From NCBI GenBank assembly GCA_031841125.1, contig CM063112.1:30282603-30346602 (forward strand): 64,000 nucleotides of DNA. The letters are read 5' to 3'. The stretch comes from Acanthococcus lagerstroemiae (Eukaryota; Arthropoda; Insecta; Hemiptera; Eriococcidae). Below the pieces are notes generated by a model. The model ran no database searches. It was not told where the DNA came from and saw only the letters and a program-made list of their open reading frames with translations. Within the stretch, counting starts at the first letter, position 1. The number at the start of each line of letters is the position of its first letter. The translations under genes were made by a program, and so were the position numbers. Shown piece after piece: positions 1-11,340 of this stretch.

Positions 1-1810
1 AGGTTGCCTACCCAACCCCTTGATTGCTCAATTTTCCAGGGGTTGCCGACCCTCAGAAGGGGGTTCATGGTTGAGAAGGCAGCTCCTAAAGGGGGAAGAG
101 GGCCCCTGTAAGGGCGTGGGCTGTGGACGGAGATGAAGTCCCTGGGTGGGGCGGGAGTAAGAGGACCTGGTGGAGGAGAAAGTGCTTGGTGAGAGAGGGG
201 ACCTCGAAGAGAAGTGGCCGTTGTGCAGGAGGGGCTGGCGGCGGGGTAGGCTCATGAGGGAGAAGGGCTCTCGGGGGAGGGGTGGTCATGGTTGTGAGAG
301 CTCCTGGGTGGATGGTCTGGGATCTTCAAGGGGGTTGGAGGGCCATAGTGAGGACAAGGGCTCTGAAAGGAGATGAAGCCCAGGGGGTAGTGGTGGGTGA
401 GAGGTCCTCATGGTGGAGGAAATCCTTGGTAGGAGAGGGTGGCCATTGAGGAAGGAGGAGGTAGTGCTGTTCTAATATAAAAGATCTCCAAGTTTTAAGA
501 CATAACCAACATATAAAAGACATAAAAAGACATAAAATGACATAATTACCCATCATCTTCAAGATCACAAGTCGCTGCAGGTTGCCTACCCGGCCCCTTA
601 ATTACTGAATTTTCCAGGGGTAGCCTACCCTCAGGAGGGGTTCATGGTTGTGGAGGAAGCTCCTGAAGGGGGAGGAGAGCCCCTATGGGAGCGTGGGTTG
701 TGGACGAAGATGAAGGCCCTGGATGGGGCGGGAGTAAGAGGACCTGGTGGAGGCGAAAGTCCTTGGTGAGAGAGGGGACCTTAGAGAGAAATGGCCGTGG
801 TGCGGGAGGGGCTGGCGGCGGGGTGAGGTCTTGAGGGAGAAGGGTGCTCGGGGGAGGGGTGGTCATGGTTGTGAGAGCTCCTGGGTAGATGGTCAGGCAT
901 TTTCCAGAGGGTTGGAGGGCCATAGTGAGGACAGGGGCTCTGATGGGAGATGAAGCCCAGGGGGTAGTGGTGGGTGAGAGGTCCTCGTGGCGGAGGAAAT
1001 CCTTGGTAGGAGAGGGTGGCCATTGAGGAAGGAGGAGGTAGTGGTGGCTGAGGATCCTGGAGGGGCAGTAAAATTTTGGTAGATAAAGGCCCGGGGGTGT
1101 AAGAGGTACTCATGGTGGAAGAGGGAGCTCCTGAAAGGAAGGAAAACCACGGCGGTGGCGGGGACTGTAGAGGAAGATAAAGGTCTCGGGGGGATGGTGT
1201 GTAAGAGGTCCTGATGGAGGAGGAAGTCCTTGGTGAGAGAGGCGGCCGGGAAGGCGAATGAAGGCCCTGATGCGAAAGGTTCTGGTCCCGGGCATGTGGT
1301 CTTGAAGGGAAGGGTTTTCGTGGAGGAGGGTTGGTCATGGTGGTGGAAGCTCCTGGTTGGAGGACCAGGAGATCTTCGTGGTGGTTGAGCGAGGAGGCCG
1401 TAGGGCGATGGAGCCGCAGAAGGGGAAGGCTGTAGAGAGGGACTAAGGCCGCCATTGGGGAGGTTGTAGTGATGGGTGAAGAGGTCTTGGTGGGGGGTGT
1501 GGTACGTGAACGAAAATGAAGGCCAAAGTGGTGTGGGGTGGTCGAAGGACGTGGCCCTAATGGAGGGCACTCGTGGTGGAAGTGGGTGATCCGGGGAGAC
1601 TAGGTGGAGGACTATGGCCATTGTGGGGGAGGAGTTTGTGGCTAAGGAGGGTTGCGACTGTTGAGGTGTGACCGTGGAGGCGGAGAGCAACCATGGTCAA
1701 CGACGGAGTCGTGGTGGAGGAGGAGGAGGATCGTGATGAAGAAAGGATGGAAGAGGGTTCATGGTGGAAGATTGAGGACTGCTGATAGAGGGGGAGCAAA
1801 AGAAGCACAA
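1..1810. repeat. Purine-rich minisatellite with a 578-bp duplication
   Basis: The plus strand is strongly G/A-rich and C-poor. It is built from degenerate repeats around phrases such as TCCTTGGTGAGAGAGG and GGTGGAGGAGGAAG. Positions 1-466 and about 579-1046 are two copies of the same longer unit; both open with AGGTTGCCTACCC and both contain GGAAATCCTTGGTAGGAGAG. They are separated by a short AT-rich piece (471-578) with repeated AAGACATAA. Long open frames here, such as minus 893-1690, encode only Pro/Ser/His/Leu low-complexity peptides and follow from the composition bias, so none is called as a gene. Confidence 0.75.
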
Positions 1811-1872
1811 AGCAAATCTCAACTCAGGACAAAAGTTTCAGACTACACACTGAGGACTGTGGCGGTTGGACG

Positions 1873-1966
1873 AGGCGCGAAGCGCCGAGTAAGGCCGGCA
1901 CGAGCGAAACGAGTGACGGCGGGGGGTTGGGCCGCGAAGCGGCCAGGGGGCTAAGCCCCCTAGTTT
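1873..1966. repeat. GC-rich cluster of short perfect hairpins
   Basis: Three near-adjacent hairpins lie in 90 bases: GGCGCGAAGCGCC (1874-1886), GGCCGCGAAGCGGCC (1930-1944) and GGGGGCTAAGCCCCC (1946-1960). Each has a perfect stem of 5-6 bp and a loop of three bases. Between them is a GC-rich linker containing CGAGCGAAACGAG. The block ends abruptly at CTAGTTTC and is followed by very AT-rich DNA, so it looks like the end of an inserted element or the edge of the minisatellite. No coding function is visible. Confidence 0.6.
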
Positions 1967-3060
1967 CTTTTAATTATTCAATTATTTTGACTAATAATAA
2001 TTTTTTGATTAATTTAATTAATTATCAATGGTTTTTAATTATTCAATCATTTTGATCAATGTTTCTGATTAATTTGTTTAATTAAAAACATTGATTAATC
2101 AAAACTAATTGAACAATTGAAAATCAATCATTTATTTGAGACAACTAGTTAATCCAATACAATTAATAAACCAAAAACAGATAATTTATCAAAAACAATT
2201 AATTAATGAAAGAAATAATATAAAGGATATTTTTATTTAAAAATAAAGTAATTGAAAATAACACTACACAACAATAATTTGAGATTTTGTGGGGGGGGGA
2301 ACAATGACACTAGAACTTAGAACATATAGATTTTATAAGTACGTACATATTTTCAACGAGAAATTAAATGCCGATGAGAATTTTCGGATTATAGTTCATT
2401 TTCCCCCCTTATCACCTTTCTTGAATGCGAATTTTAATATCATCAAGATGATACCACTGATCAAACAACTATATGCGTTCAGTATTGTTATCAGTATCGG
2501 TGTAGCCATTCGCGGATGACAAAAAGGAATAAAACGAGAAAAATTTTGATAACATTTTTACTTTGAATATGGAAAACGAGAGGTTCTTGAGAAAAATGGT
2601 CAATGCTTTCGTATTCAGCATTCAAAATATAGCTAAAATCATATAATCTCATTCCATTGTTTTTTATACTGTTGTGTAGTGTAATTAAGTGAAGACAGTT
2701 AAGAAATTAAAAAGCAATAGATTATTCAAAAGTTGTCAATCAGTTATAAACATAAATCCTTAAATAATTACCGAATAATTAAAAATTAAAGAACTGAATA
2801 ATGCAAAATAATAGGTTTTAGTCAGAAAACATCAGTTATTTAAAATCACTAAAATTATCAAAAATAATTGATTCGTCGAAAATAATGAATTAAAAACTAC
2901 CGATTATCAAGAACCAACTAAATTAATTAACTAAAAGCAACTGATGCATGGAAAACAATCAATTAATCAAAAACGTCGATTATACCTTAAATGATTTATC
3001 GAAAGCATCAATTAATGAAAAACAATCAATTAATTATTTTAAATATCAATTTATTTTTTA
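1967..3060. repeat. AT-rich low-complexity DNA
   Basis: Outside the TIR element at 2261-2682 this stretch is dominated by degenerate repeats of ATTAATTAAT and AATCAAAAAC. It holds no gene that can be supported. From 3060 to 3560 the composition becomes ordinary, and nothing is recognised there either. Confidence 0.6.
2261..2682 (+). mobile_element. Small TIR element (MITE-like), family A, copy 1
   Basis: A 13-bp perfect terminal inverted repeat bounds the element: ACACTACACAACA at 2261-2273 and TGTTGTGTAGTGT at 2670-2682. Almost the whole 420-bp interior matches, in reverse orientation, the DNA at 49831-50229. Shared stretches include AATATCATCAAGATGATA and TATGGAAAACGAGAGGTTCT. The interior has a short open frame (2289-2519), but the second copy does not preserve it, so no protein is proposed. 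The target-site duplication is not clear. Confidence 0.8.
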
Positions 3061-3560
3061 AAATTAGCTTTTCTAACCCACGTTAACTGCTATAAAGTTG
3101 TTTTTTTTTCTCTCCTAGGTAGATACTTTTACTGAAAATTCTAAATTAGATGGTACAATCCAACCATCCTAAGGCGTAGAAAAAGTTTTTTTATCCCCAA
3201 AATAAACCAGATCTCAGCCCTTGAAGATACCCATGTGTGCCATCTCGATCCAATAGAAAAAATTAGAAGGAGCTACTCTATGAAACACCCTGTATATCGT
3301 TCTTTGATTTAATTTCGATAGGTTTACACTTACAGCTGAACTGATGATATGTCATTCTAGACAGGTGTGTTGCGATAGATTTCAGAATGTGGCATCTGCG
3401 TCTCCGCACCCACGTTAGCGTTCCAGAAAACAATAAAGGGGATGGAAAAGCGGAAGAAGTGCCTTTGAGCTCATACATCGTTCGACTGTGATTCAAATCG
3501 CAAAAGAGCAAACATACTCGGCGAAGAAAAAAAAAGAAGTGTAAATAAAAAGCCACCGAG

Positions 3561-4247
3561 TTGTAATTTCACCCTTGGATGCGTGTAATGATAACCCCGG
3601 CGCTACGCCAAAGTTGGCCGCTCAACTTTCGTTTGGGCGAAACAGATTACATTCCAAAACAATGCGTGGCTCATCGATTACCTGTTCATCGTGGTGCGTG
3701 CTCAAAGCCTGCTGTGTGCACACAGCAGAGGGTACAACTCTTCTCTCAAAAAATACGACTGGAGCAAGGGCGTACATGCTGTACTTCCGCAATAGCAGTA
3801 TACCGTCATGTGTACGACGTCGTCTACCCGCGGAAATTTCGAGATCGATGCAAATTTGCGTCATTAAAAGCAATTAATTCCCACGTTTGGGAGCGAAGCC
3901 GGGTGGAGCGAAATCGCCGAAGAGTTGCGTCGTTAAATTGGTCGAAAATTTGCATCGAAATTACGACGACCAGCCACGCTTTCCTTATAACGCGAGAGGG
4001 ACATGTACTTAATTTTTCGTTTCGGTTAATTATCGTCGTGTCGTTACGTCGACGGTATTTGCAACGAAATGGTTTATCGATTGTTTTTAGTGTCGTATAC
4101 ACTTTGTTTTCAAGTTATCGAAAGTTCAGACTCGAGGGATCGTTCAAACGAACGAATAAAAAAATATTAACGAAATATGTAAAACAGGGGGCTCGCCGAC
4201 ATAAAAAAATACTTTATGACGTCATAGCATCAACTGTTAAGGCATGA
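3561..4247. other. CpG-rich block with unexplained open frame
   Basis: CG dinucleotides are far denser here than in the surrounding DNA. An open frame runs on the plus strand from 3579 to 4247 (222 residues), but it shows no recognisable domain, is Arg-rich, and overlaps other open frames, as expected of CpG-rich DNA poor in stops. Notable structure includes a perfect 20-bp palindrome (3709-3728, CTGCTGTGTGCACACAGCAG) and an inverted pair of the motif ATCGATGCAAATTT near 3844 and 3944. It could be a promoter or untranslated exon of an unseen gene, or part of an old element. Confidence 0.35.
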
Positions 4248-4553
4248 GGGTTCTATGCAAAAAGCAATCAAGTCAAATTCTTGAAGGAACAGACTATATT
4301 AACCAAGATTCGGCAGAATATCCCCTTCTATGTGCGTGGTGAGGGGGCTTGAAGAACTAAAAGTACATAGGAGAAGGAAAATTCCGACACAGATAAACCC
4401 TGATGAAAGCAAGAGGAAACTACATCAGTATTCTTCCCCGGGGATGCATCTCCACCAACACAATTGTGATGACACTCACAAAGTGAATAATAATTCCAGA
4501 AGTTAAAAGTCTCTCATTCGGATATCCAGGCGGAGACTACAGTAAGAAACTAT

Positions 4554-4650
4554 CAGAACTGAGAATTGGGACATGGGATGTGAGGATACTAAATGAGGTA
4601 TGCAAATTAGAAAATATAAAGAAAGAGATGAAAAAATTTTAATTAGATAT
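4554..4650 (+). pseudogene. LINE endonuclease N-terminus (fragment)
   Basis: The plus strand translates to a peptide opening LRIGTWDVRILNE, followed by KLENIKKEMKKF, then a stop and LDII. This matches the start of the apurinic-type (exonuclease-endonuclease-phosphatase) domain of non-LTR retrotransposons, where the family motif is GTWNVR. Similarity stops near 4650. The next part of the same domain appears to resume at 10255, so this is probably the 5' piece of one copy broken by later insertions. Confidence 0.6.
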
Positions 4651-4652
4651 AA

Positions 4653-4958
4653 TTAGCAACCCCCGACCCACCGGCTGAAGACCCCGGAGAACGTAGACCC
4701 CCTCCCCGAGAAACCAGTGAACGCCAAGCCAGCTCCGTATCAGCACCCTCAGCATCGCTACAGAGCAGGAAGAAAGGGAGACCCCGGGCAGAGTTGCGTG
4801 TAATTTTGAATTTAGACTCGATGAGGTCCAAAAGAGATGGATACCATATTTCTAACGCCCCTGGATCCGCCGAAAGGGGCATAGACAAACAAACATTTTC
4901 ATTTATTTGTAGCCATACAGGGGACGGCGGCGAACCGTCGGCGAACGTTTCTACATAA
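4653..4958 (+). other. Unidentified 101-codon open frame with AT-hook-like motif
   Basis: An uninterrupted frame between stops at 4650 and 4956 encodes a Pro/Glu/Arg-rich N-terminal half, then RKKGRPRAE, which resembles an AT-hook core. A more ordinary stretch with DGYHISNAPGSAERG and a Cys/His pair follows. No initiator is seen at its head. A related peptide, DHISTAPGLRQKG, is encoded at about 32327-32365, so the segment is a dispersed repeat. It may be part of a retroelement ORF1/gag-like protein or an exon remnant; the identity is unknown. Confidence 0.35.
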
Positions 4959-5049
4959 ATTATAAGCATAAACAATAAGCTTGACCAATCGTACATCGTA
5001 TTTACGAAGTAACATCTCTCAGAATGACGTAGTTCGACGTGACAGGTCG

Positions 5050-8000
5050 CTAATCCTTCCTGTCCGCCCGTCTCCGGGCATAGGCTTCTACCAATTTTTT
5101 CCAGCTAATTCGATTTTTTGCAGATCTTGACCACAGAATTCCAAAGTTTTTAACCATGAGGTCTCGCCATCTGGTTGTCGGACGCCCTATATTCCTTACC
5201 AGGTCCCATGGAGTCCATTCCACTAATCTTTTGGTCCAGTTGTCTTTCCCTCTTATTAGATGTCCCGTAATTCAGTTTCAATTTGTAAATTGCCGGAGAG
5301 ATCTTCTTTGCTCCTGTTCTTTTCCTAATTCCCACTAGGCTAACTTTTTCGGAGATTTTAATTTTGAGAATGCTTCTTAACATTCTGTTAAAGGTGGTTA
5401 CGATATTTTTTGTTAGTTGGTTAGTGAGGGCCCATGATTGTGCGCCAGAGAGCAAGGTGGGGAGTATACATGATTCCAGAATTTTTGTTTTTGTACTATT
5501 TTTCATTTTGCTTTTTAGGATGTGTTTGTGGTTCCAAAAATTTTTCCAGGCGTTCGCAATTCGAGATCTAATTTCTTTTCTTGATTTGCCCTCTAGAGAT
5601 ACAATTTGCTCTAAATATTTGTATTCGTTTAACCTTTTCAATTTCGTGGCCACCCAGATTAAACCTTCCTTCGTCCTTCAACATGAGTTTCGTCTTGTCT
5701 AAATTTGCATTTAAGCCCACTCGTCTACTTGCCTCGAACAATTCATATGCCATCGTTTTTAATTCCGAGATGTTGTTTCCAATCAAAACTATGTCGTCCG
5801 CGAAGCGAAGGTTATTTAGCCACCAACCATTAACTTTCACCCCCTTTCCTTCCCAGTTCAGAGTTCTGAATATTGACTCGAGGACACAGTTAAATAGGTT
5901 GGTAGAGAGAGGGTCTCCCTGCTTCACACCTCTTTGCAATTTAAGTTTCTCGCCAGCCGTATCTAATTTCACATAGGCCTCCGAATTCGAGTACAAGTGC
6001 TGGAGAACTTTCACCGCTTTATTTTCTACGCCCTGCTGAGTGAGCGAATTCCAAACTGCTGAGTGGTATATAGAATCGAAGGCTTTTTGGAAGTCTACGA
6101 AGAGAAAGTGGATTGGGAAATTGTATTTTTTCAATTAGAAGATTAATTACCAGAATATGATCCACGGTGAAGAAACCTTGACGGAAACCCGCTTGGTCTA
6201 CTGGTTGTTGAAAATCAAGGGTACCAAGAATTCTGTTTTTTATTATTTTTAAAAAGACTTATCGGTCTATAGTTGTTAAGGTTTCCCCTATCGCCCTTCT
6301 TATGTAGAAGAATGATCTCGGAAATATACCATTGGCTCGGAGTAATTCCTTGGTAGATAATCTGGTTGAAAAGAGAGGCCAGAGTTGGTGCAAGAGAGGG
6401 TGCCAACGATTTTAAGATGTGATTTTCTATTTGATCAGGGCCTGCTACTTTTGTACTTTTCAGTTTACCTAAAATTTTTAGCACCTCTTCCTTCGTTATC
6501 TCTGGAATGTCCTCAGTTGGTATACCATCCTCATTGTCAGGTAGATCATACATACTTTCTTCCCCGTTCGTGCACGCATAGAGGTTTGAGTAAAATTTTG
6601 TCGCTTCATTAATAATTTCTGATCCGCCATAAAGTTTGGATCCGCCTTCCAGAGAACTAACGTATGGGAATAGGTTCCTGCCTTTCGAGAGAGCTTTTTT
6701 GACCTTCTTGGTCGACAATCTCCTGAGCCAATCTGAAGTCGAGGTCCTGGATATCTTTCCTAATTTCTTTTTTGACAAGTTTGTTAAGATCCGGAAGTTC
6801 TATTTTTTCGGCTACTGTTTTACATGGTTTTGCTTTAGCTTGGCTCTTTTTGCAATCCAGTCCTTAGTTTTTGCCTTGAGTTTGCTATCAGTTTTTGGGA
6901 TTCTCTCCCTTCTCCCCACTTCCTTCGCCACCGATTCCAAATCACTCACTATTTTGTCATAGAGTTCTTGTATGCTACCTAGGTTATACTTGTTTTTGTG
7001 GTTTAGCTTAGAATTTAGTAAATTGTTAGCTTCTTATAATTTATAGATCGGAATTGTAAACTTGGGCCTGCATTTAGCTGGTTTATATTTAGTTTTGATG
7101 GGTAGTTTAATCGATAGCCTTGCGATTCTGTGGTCTGAGGAAAAATTAAATTTATTCAAGATTTCTAAGTGTTCGATCACTCTTATGTCATCTATTAGTG
7201 CGTGGTCAATTTCGTTTTTAATAGAATCATTCGGGGCTCGCCAAGTCCATTTTTTATTAACAGGTTTGTCGAAAAAGGTGTTGGCAATTTTATGATTATT
7301 CGTCAGAGCCAAATGCACTAGCTTATCGCCACTCTTATTCGAGAGGCCTATGCGGAAATCCCAATACTGATGGAGGGGGGGCATGTCCATGCCCACTTTT
7401 GCGTTTAAGTCGCCCATCACAAGATTGAGATCTCCTTTCTCTTCCTCTATTATCCTGCGGTGCTCTCCACCGAGATCGACTTTTTTAAGGTTCGCGAATT
7501 CTTTTGTAAATAGTTTTTTATTGTATATTTGTTACCAGTCCTGCCAAGCCAGTTTTCCTACGAAAACCTGTGCCTTTTACCTGTACAACATCTCTACACC
7601 GAATTGCTTCTTTCTTTCTTTTCCAAGAATCTTTTCCTTTTTCCTTTCTTTTCCTCACGCTATTCTTCCACCCTCGTATTTTTTAAACCTAATTGTCCGG
7701 CTAGGCAGTGACTCGATGTTCGTGAATCAATCGTCTTCTACAGTCTTCCTCTGGAATCGTCTTTTGAAGTCATCTCATACTCTCACTCTCACTAATTATT
7801 TTCTCCGCTCGCTTTTTCGAAATTCAGTGTAAATATACTCGTACTTCTGAACACGCCAACAAATAACTTCTTTTTTTTTTTAAATGGTGATAACTCGCTC
7901 GTGCTGTAGCCTCCGAAGCGCTACAAATGGTGACCTCGACGTGATCGCGGAAAATTCGGTTTGCAATTTCGAAAACAATTCTTTCGTTCCTATAATTCGT

Positions 8001-8845
8001 CTCCGTCGTCTAACGTCATGGCAAAATCGATACCGTTCCTGCCATATAAATTTTCTATCAACGATCCCTCGATTTGGTTCCAGCAAGTCGAGGCTGTTTA
8101 GCCTAAACCAAATCGAAAATGATGAAATTAAGCTGGCCTATGATCCGAATATCCTAATTCAAGTGCGCGATTTTTTGACGCCTTGCCGAACACCGATCAA
8201 TACGCCGCGTTTAAAACTAGAATAATTCGCGAACCTTAAAAAAGTCGATCGCGGTGGAGAGCACCGCAATCCTATCCAGCTTGTCATAAAATTCCAGAAT
8301 TATTTCTTCTGGGTGCGTACTAGTAGGAGCGTAAACTTGAACTATTGTTAAAATTTTGCCCTCTCCCCACCTAATCTTCAAAACGGCAATTCTTTCCGAG
8401 ATTCCTTTAAATTCGATTACGCGTGGCTCCATGTTACCTCTTGACAAAAAATCCAACCCCTCTATCACCTCTTGAGCTTCCATAATTGTAAAATAAATTC
8501 CCTCCTTTTCTTTTATACAAGGTATCGCCGAGCCTCTTAGTTTCTGATAAGCCAATAATGTCCCAATTAATATTTGATACAGCAGCCTCGAATTCGATCA
8601 TTCGATCTTCACTTGCCAAGCCTTGGCAGTTAAAATGCAACATTTTTAATTTTTCAATTTTTGGTTTCACAATTTTCCCAGATTTTTCGACTTTTTTATT
8701 AATTTTAGTTTCACCAATTTTGCCAAGTTGGTTGCCCTGCGAACGTCGCGATCCCTCCCAATTTTTGTTTGAATTAGTTGGAAATGGTAGATTGATGCAG
8801 GCAAGATCCCCCACGGAGCCTGCTACCCGGATTGGGGGACACAAA
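5050..8845 (-). pseudogene. Non-LTR retrotransposon (EEP endonuclease + reverse transcriptase), degraded
   Basis: On the minus strand the reading runs from an endonuclease domain (8844-8217: LHFNCQGLAS, IIGLSETKR, IVQVYAPTS) to its second half (7420-7034: [16 protein letters not shown]). The reverse transcriptase follows (6778-6215: [17 protein letters not shown]; 6134-5568: [29 protein letters not shown]) and then the C-terminal thumb region (5653-5150: ILESCILPTL, FNRMLRSIL). Several frameshifts and stops separate these pieces, so it cannot be active. The endonuclease is also interrupted by a separate TIR element at 7456-8268. It belongs to the same family as the plus-strand copy at 42066-45110. 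No ORF1 or intact 5' end is visible. The 3' end is near 5050. Confidence 0.9.
7456..8268. mobile_element. DNA element with 44-bp terminal inverted repeats inserted in a LINE
   Basis: The segment GCGGTGCTCTCCACCG through AAGGTTCGCGAATT at 7457-7500 recurs as its reverse complement at 8224-8267, with 43 of 44 bases matching. The LINE endonuclease reading stops at one edge and resumes at the other (FYDKLDR, then IIEEEKGDLNLVMGDLN), which defines the insertion boundaries independently. ATCCT flanks both sides (7452-7456 and 8269-8273) and is a possible partial target duplication. The interior has no transposase-like frame, so the element is non-autonomous. Its superfamily is not assigned; the long TIR would fit a Mutator-like element. 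Confidence 0.8.
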
Positions 8846-9640
8846 CACTTTCATAATAATACACAAATATTAAAGATTAGATATTTCTACTCCTTAATGA
8901 AATTCTGATAGGAAGCAGTTACAGCCATCAAATTTCAGCACAATACGAAGAAGTTCAATAACACTTCCGAAACGTCCAAATCAAAAACGAAAATTAGGAG
9001 ACCCCGTTGGGGTAAAATTTTGTGCCCCTCCTTCTAATAAGGGTATCGAAAATTTTTATAGCTTAAAACCTATTCAGAGTTCATACGAACATATCCAGGA
9101 AGTACGAACTCCCCCAGCTCATACGGTTCAATCGCCAACCTCGAACAAACACTTTCATAAATATTAGAGATAAGAATTAGTGAAGTGAGATGGCCAGAAG
9201 AAAATGATTTTGGACGAGGGATTACTGAATAATTAATACAGCAGCGAAAGTAGGGCAAGCAGATTTTCAGTAGGCATACTAGCGTGAATACCACCGATCG
9301 AACTCAAGGTCGAGGAAATAGCGGAGGAACAAATTATATGGTGCAAAGAAGAAAGCTAGGATGAAACGGGAGGCACTTCGGGCCAAGCGAGACATCCAAC
9401 GGTCCACGCTTCGTAACTAGAAAGACACACTCACCCAGTCATTCAAAGAAGAGTGAACTCGAGCGCTAATACGCGACCTCGATCACTGGTCAGGGAGTAT
9501 CCATGGGCAACTGACCTTCCACCCGACTCAAGTACTGAGCGGCCACAAGTGCTCCGGCACCTACACCCAGTCCCGTGTGCACGCACCGTATCGATAGGAA
9601 GAGGATCCCTGTTCAAGTAAAAGGCCTCGGAGCCGGAAAG
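8846..9640. other. No gene recognised
   Basis: This stretch follows the 5' end of the minus-strand LINE. The phrase AACACTTTCATAA occurs twice (near 8843 and 9147), hinting at a small local duplication. No open frame with recognisable features is present. Confidence 0.5.
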
Positions 9641-9739
9641 GCGCGGGACCGTAACAACGATCGATCCCCGGCAACGTTAGCGACAACGACGGTCATATCG
9701 ACCGTCTCGCGCCGGGTATCTTGGTTCTGGCAATGCTGA

Positions 9740-10230
9740 AGAGTGACCGCGGATGGAACCGGGTGTTGGCCTTCGTTTTGGTCATCACGCGCAAGAAGAT
9801 GGAGACAGAGTGGTCGGGGCAGAGGACCGAAGAACAGAGCACAACTCACACTGGATAAGAAATGTTGGTATCATCCTAAAGCTGCTGCTACTCCCCGGCA
9901 GGGTTCACCTCGCTATCAGCACCATCCTGCGTCCTCAACACGAACCAAAATGAGCTGTGGGGTGAAGGAAGCACGGTCTGACTATGGCCCAATCAAATTC
10001 CAGGTTAACCTGGGTGAGTATTGCCAGTAGGACATCCCATAGTGGCCCTGGCAAGACAGCGCGACCCCAAATCGACGAGGGATGGAATGGGCCCCGGGCC
10101 AGCCTCAGAGCGTCCCCTCTAATTACCGACACGATACTCGAAATGATAGATTCCGAGGCCAGGGGTGCGGTGTCTGGAGAGCCTCTTTGGTATGCGTGCT
10201 GCCGCTTCACCAAACCTTATGAATAAGACA
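9740..10230 (+). repeat. Dispersed repeat family B, copy 1
   Basis: This GC-richer segment is homologous to about 25310-25720 in the same orientation. Shared landmarks, with substitutions and small indels, include AAGAAGATGGAGACAGAGTGGTC against a similar phrase at 25345, ACCATCCTAGAGCTGCTG-like text, CACATAGTGGTTCTGGCA-like text and GTCAGGGGTGCTATGTCTG-like text. No conserved reading frame links the two copies. It may be an untranslated part of a retroelement or a SINE-like repeat. Confidence 0.65.
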
Positions 10231-10254
10231 GTAGGGAATAAAGTAAGTGCTATA

Positions 10255-10450
10255 TGTCAACAGGAAATTATACTAAAGAAGAAGTTGAAACAATTTATGA
10301 AGTATTAAGCAAGGTAAAAGGAAAAGAAAATTTAATTACAATGGGAGATTGGAACGCCCGAGTAGAAGGAAGAAGAGCAGAAAGGGTATGCGGTGAATAT
10401 GATTTAGGAGAGTGAAATGAAAGAGGGCAAGAAAGAAAGCGATACATAAA
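10255..10450 (+). pseudogene. LINE endonuclease middle part (fragment)
   Basis: The plus strand encodes YTKEEVETIYEVLSKVKG, then ENLITMGDWNARVEG, then GEYDLGE-stop-NERG. GDWNA and the YGLGERNERG-like motif are hallmarks of the endonuclease domain of this LINE class. It continues the fragment at 4554-4650, with about 70 residues of the domain missing between them. Confidence 0.7.
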
Positions 10451-10689
10451 CCGGAAAATATTTAAAAAAATTGACGTTCAATTTAATCGAAACAGATAAT
10501 TTAGTTTTACCTTTCAATAATCAAATTATAATAATTACCCATTCACTGAATGTAATTCATTGATAAACTATCCCATATCCCATCTATTAATTTAAAATAG
10601 CTGCGCACGTTTTCATTTTAATCTTCTTCCTTCCACCAGTTGCTATGAGAAAGCTTACTTGAAACAGTCCAGAAGATGAAAGAATATAT

Positions 10690-10860
10690 CAAATATATAC
10701 TATGATATAAAAATCAAATATCGGATTGTAAGACATCACCAGGAGTGGATGTAGATAGTGAACAAAATTTAGTAGTAATGAAATGCAGGTTTAAATAATT
10801 TAAAAAAATAGATAAGAAAGAAGTAAAAGCAAAATGGATATCAAAAATGGCACCAATCTT
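10690..10860 (+). pseudogene. LINE endonuclease C-terminal part (fragment)
   Basis: The plus strand reads RYRNQISDCKTSPGVDVDSE followed by QNLVVMKCRF. This corresponds to the conserved SDHNLV motif near the end of the endonuclease domain, with His changed to Gln. It sits in the correct order after 10255-10450; the interval 10450-10690 is AT-rich, contains stops and is unassigned. Confidence 0.6.
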
Positions 10861-11340
10861 GGCATAAAGAATCCAACAACAAACTCCGTGCAATAAAAGA
10901 GAAACCGATACTTTGGATCATCTACAACCGGAAATCACGACGCAAAGAAATAGTAAGGGCCCTGTTGGGGGAGGGGGGTAAAAGCCATTCTTACGTAAGT
11001 TTTAACGCAGCCACCACTCAGGCGACACATATTTTTGCATGCAGCCGCTAATGATGAGTAAATAGACGTACAATGAACCCTGTCTATAGTGGAAACTCAA
11101 CGAACCACTTCAAAATTTTCCATAGTGACAGGTTTTCCACATAACCAGGTAACCCCCCCCCCCACACACACACACACAAAAATATATTAATTTATTTTAA
11201 AACTTTTTAGGAAAATTATGAAAAAATCTTACGTAAGAAGGGAGGGAGGGGGTTCAAATAATCTTATGTCTCCTTACACGGGGGTAGGGAGGTCAAAAAT
11301 GGCCAAAATCGCCCATACTTAATTAATGAATGACCCCTAA
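10861..11340. other. Spacer with homopolymer C run and (CA)n
   Basis: No gene is seen. A C run followed by a short CACACA tract lies at about 11152-11178, and the hexamer TTACGTAAG occurs twice (about 10992 and 11230). The segment separates two pieces of the same decayed LINE, so it is probably part of a later insertion. Confidence 0.5.

Noticed and set aside
781..1690. Long minus-strand frames rich in Pro, Ser and His
   Set aside because: They arise from the C/T-rich complement of a minisatellite; overlapping frames are equally open and the repeats are not codon-periodic.
1873..1966. Bacterial symbiont or organelle insertion suggested by GC hairpins
   Set aside because: Only 90 bp, no bacterial gene or gene order around it; the flanks are nuclear repeats. 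Left as an open observation.
3579..4247. 222-residue plus-strand frame
   Set aside because: No domain, Arg-rich, overlapping open frames on both strands; CpG-rich DNA lacks stop codons. Kept only as a CpG-rich block.
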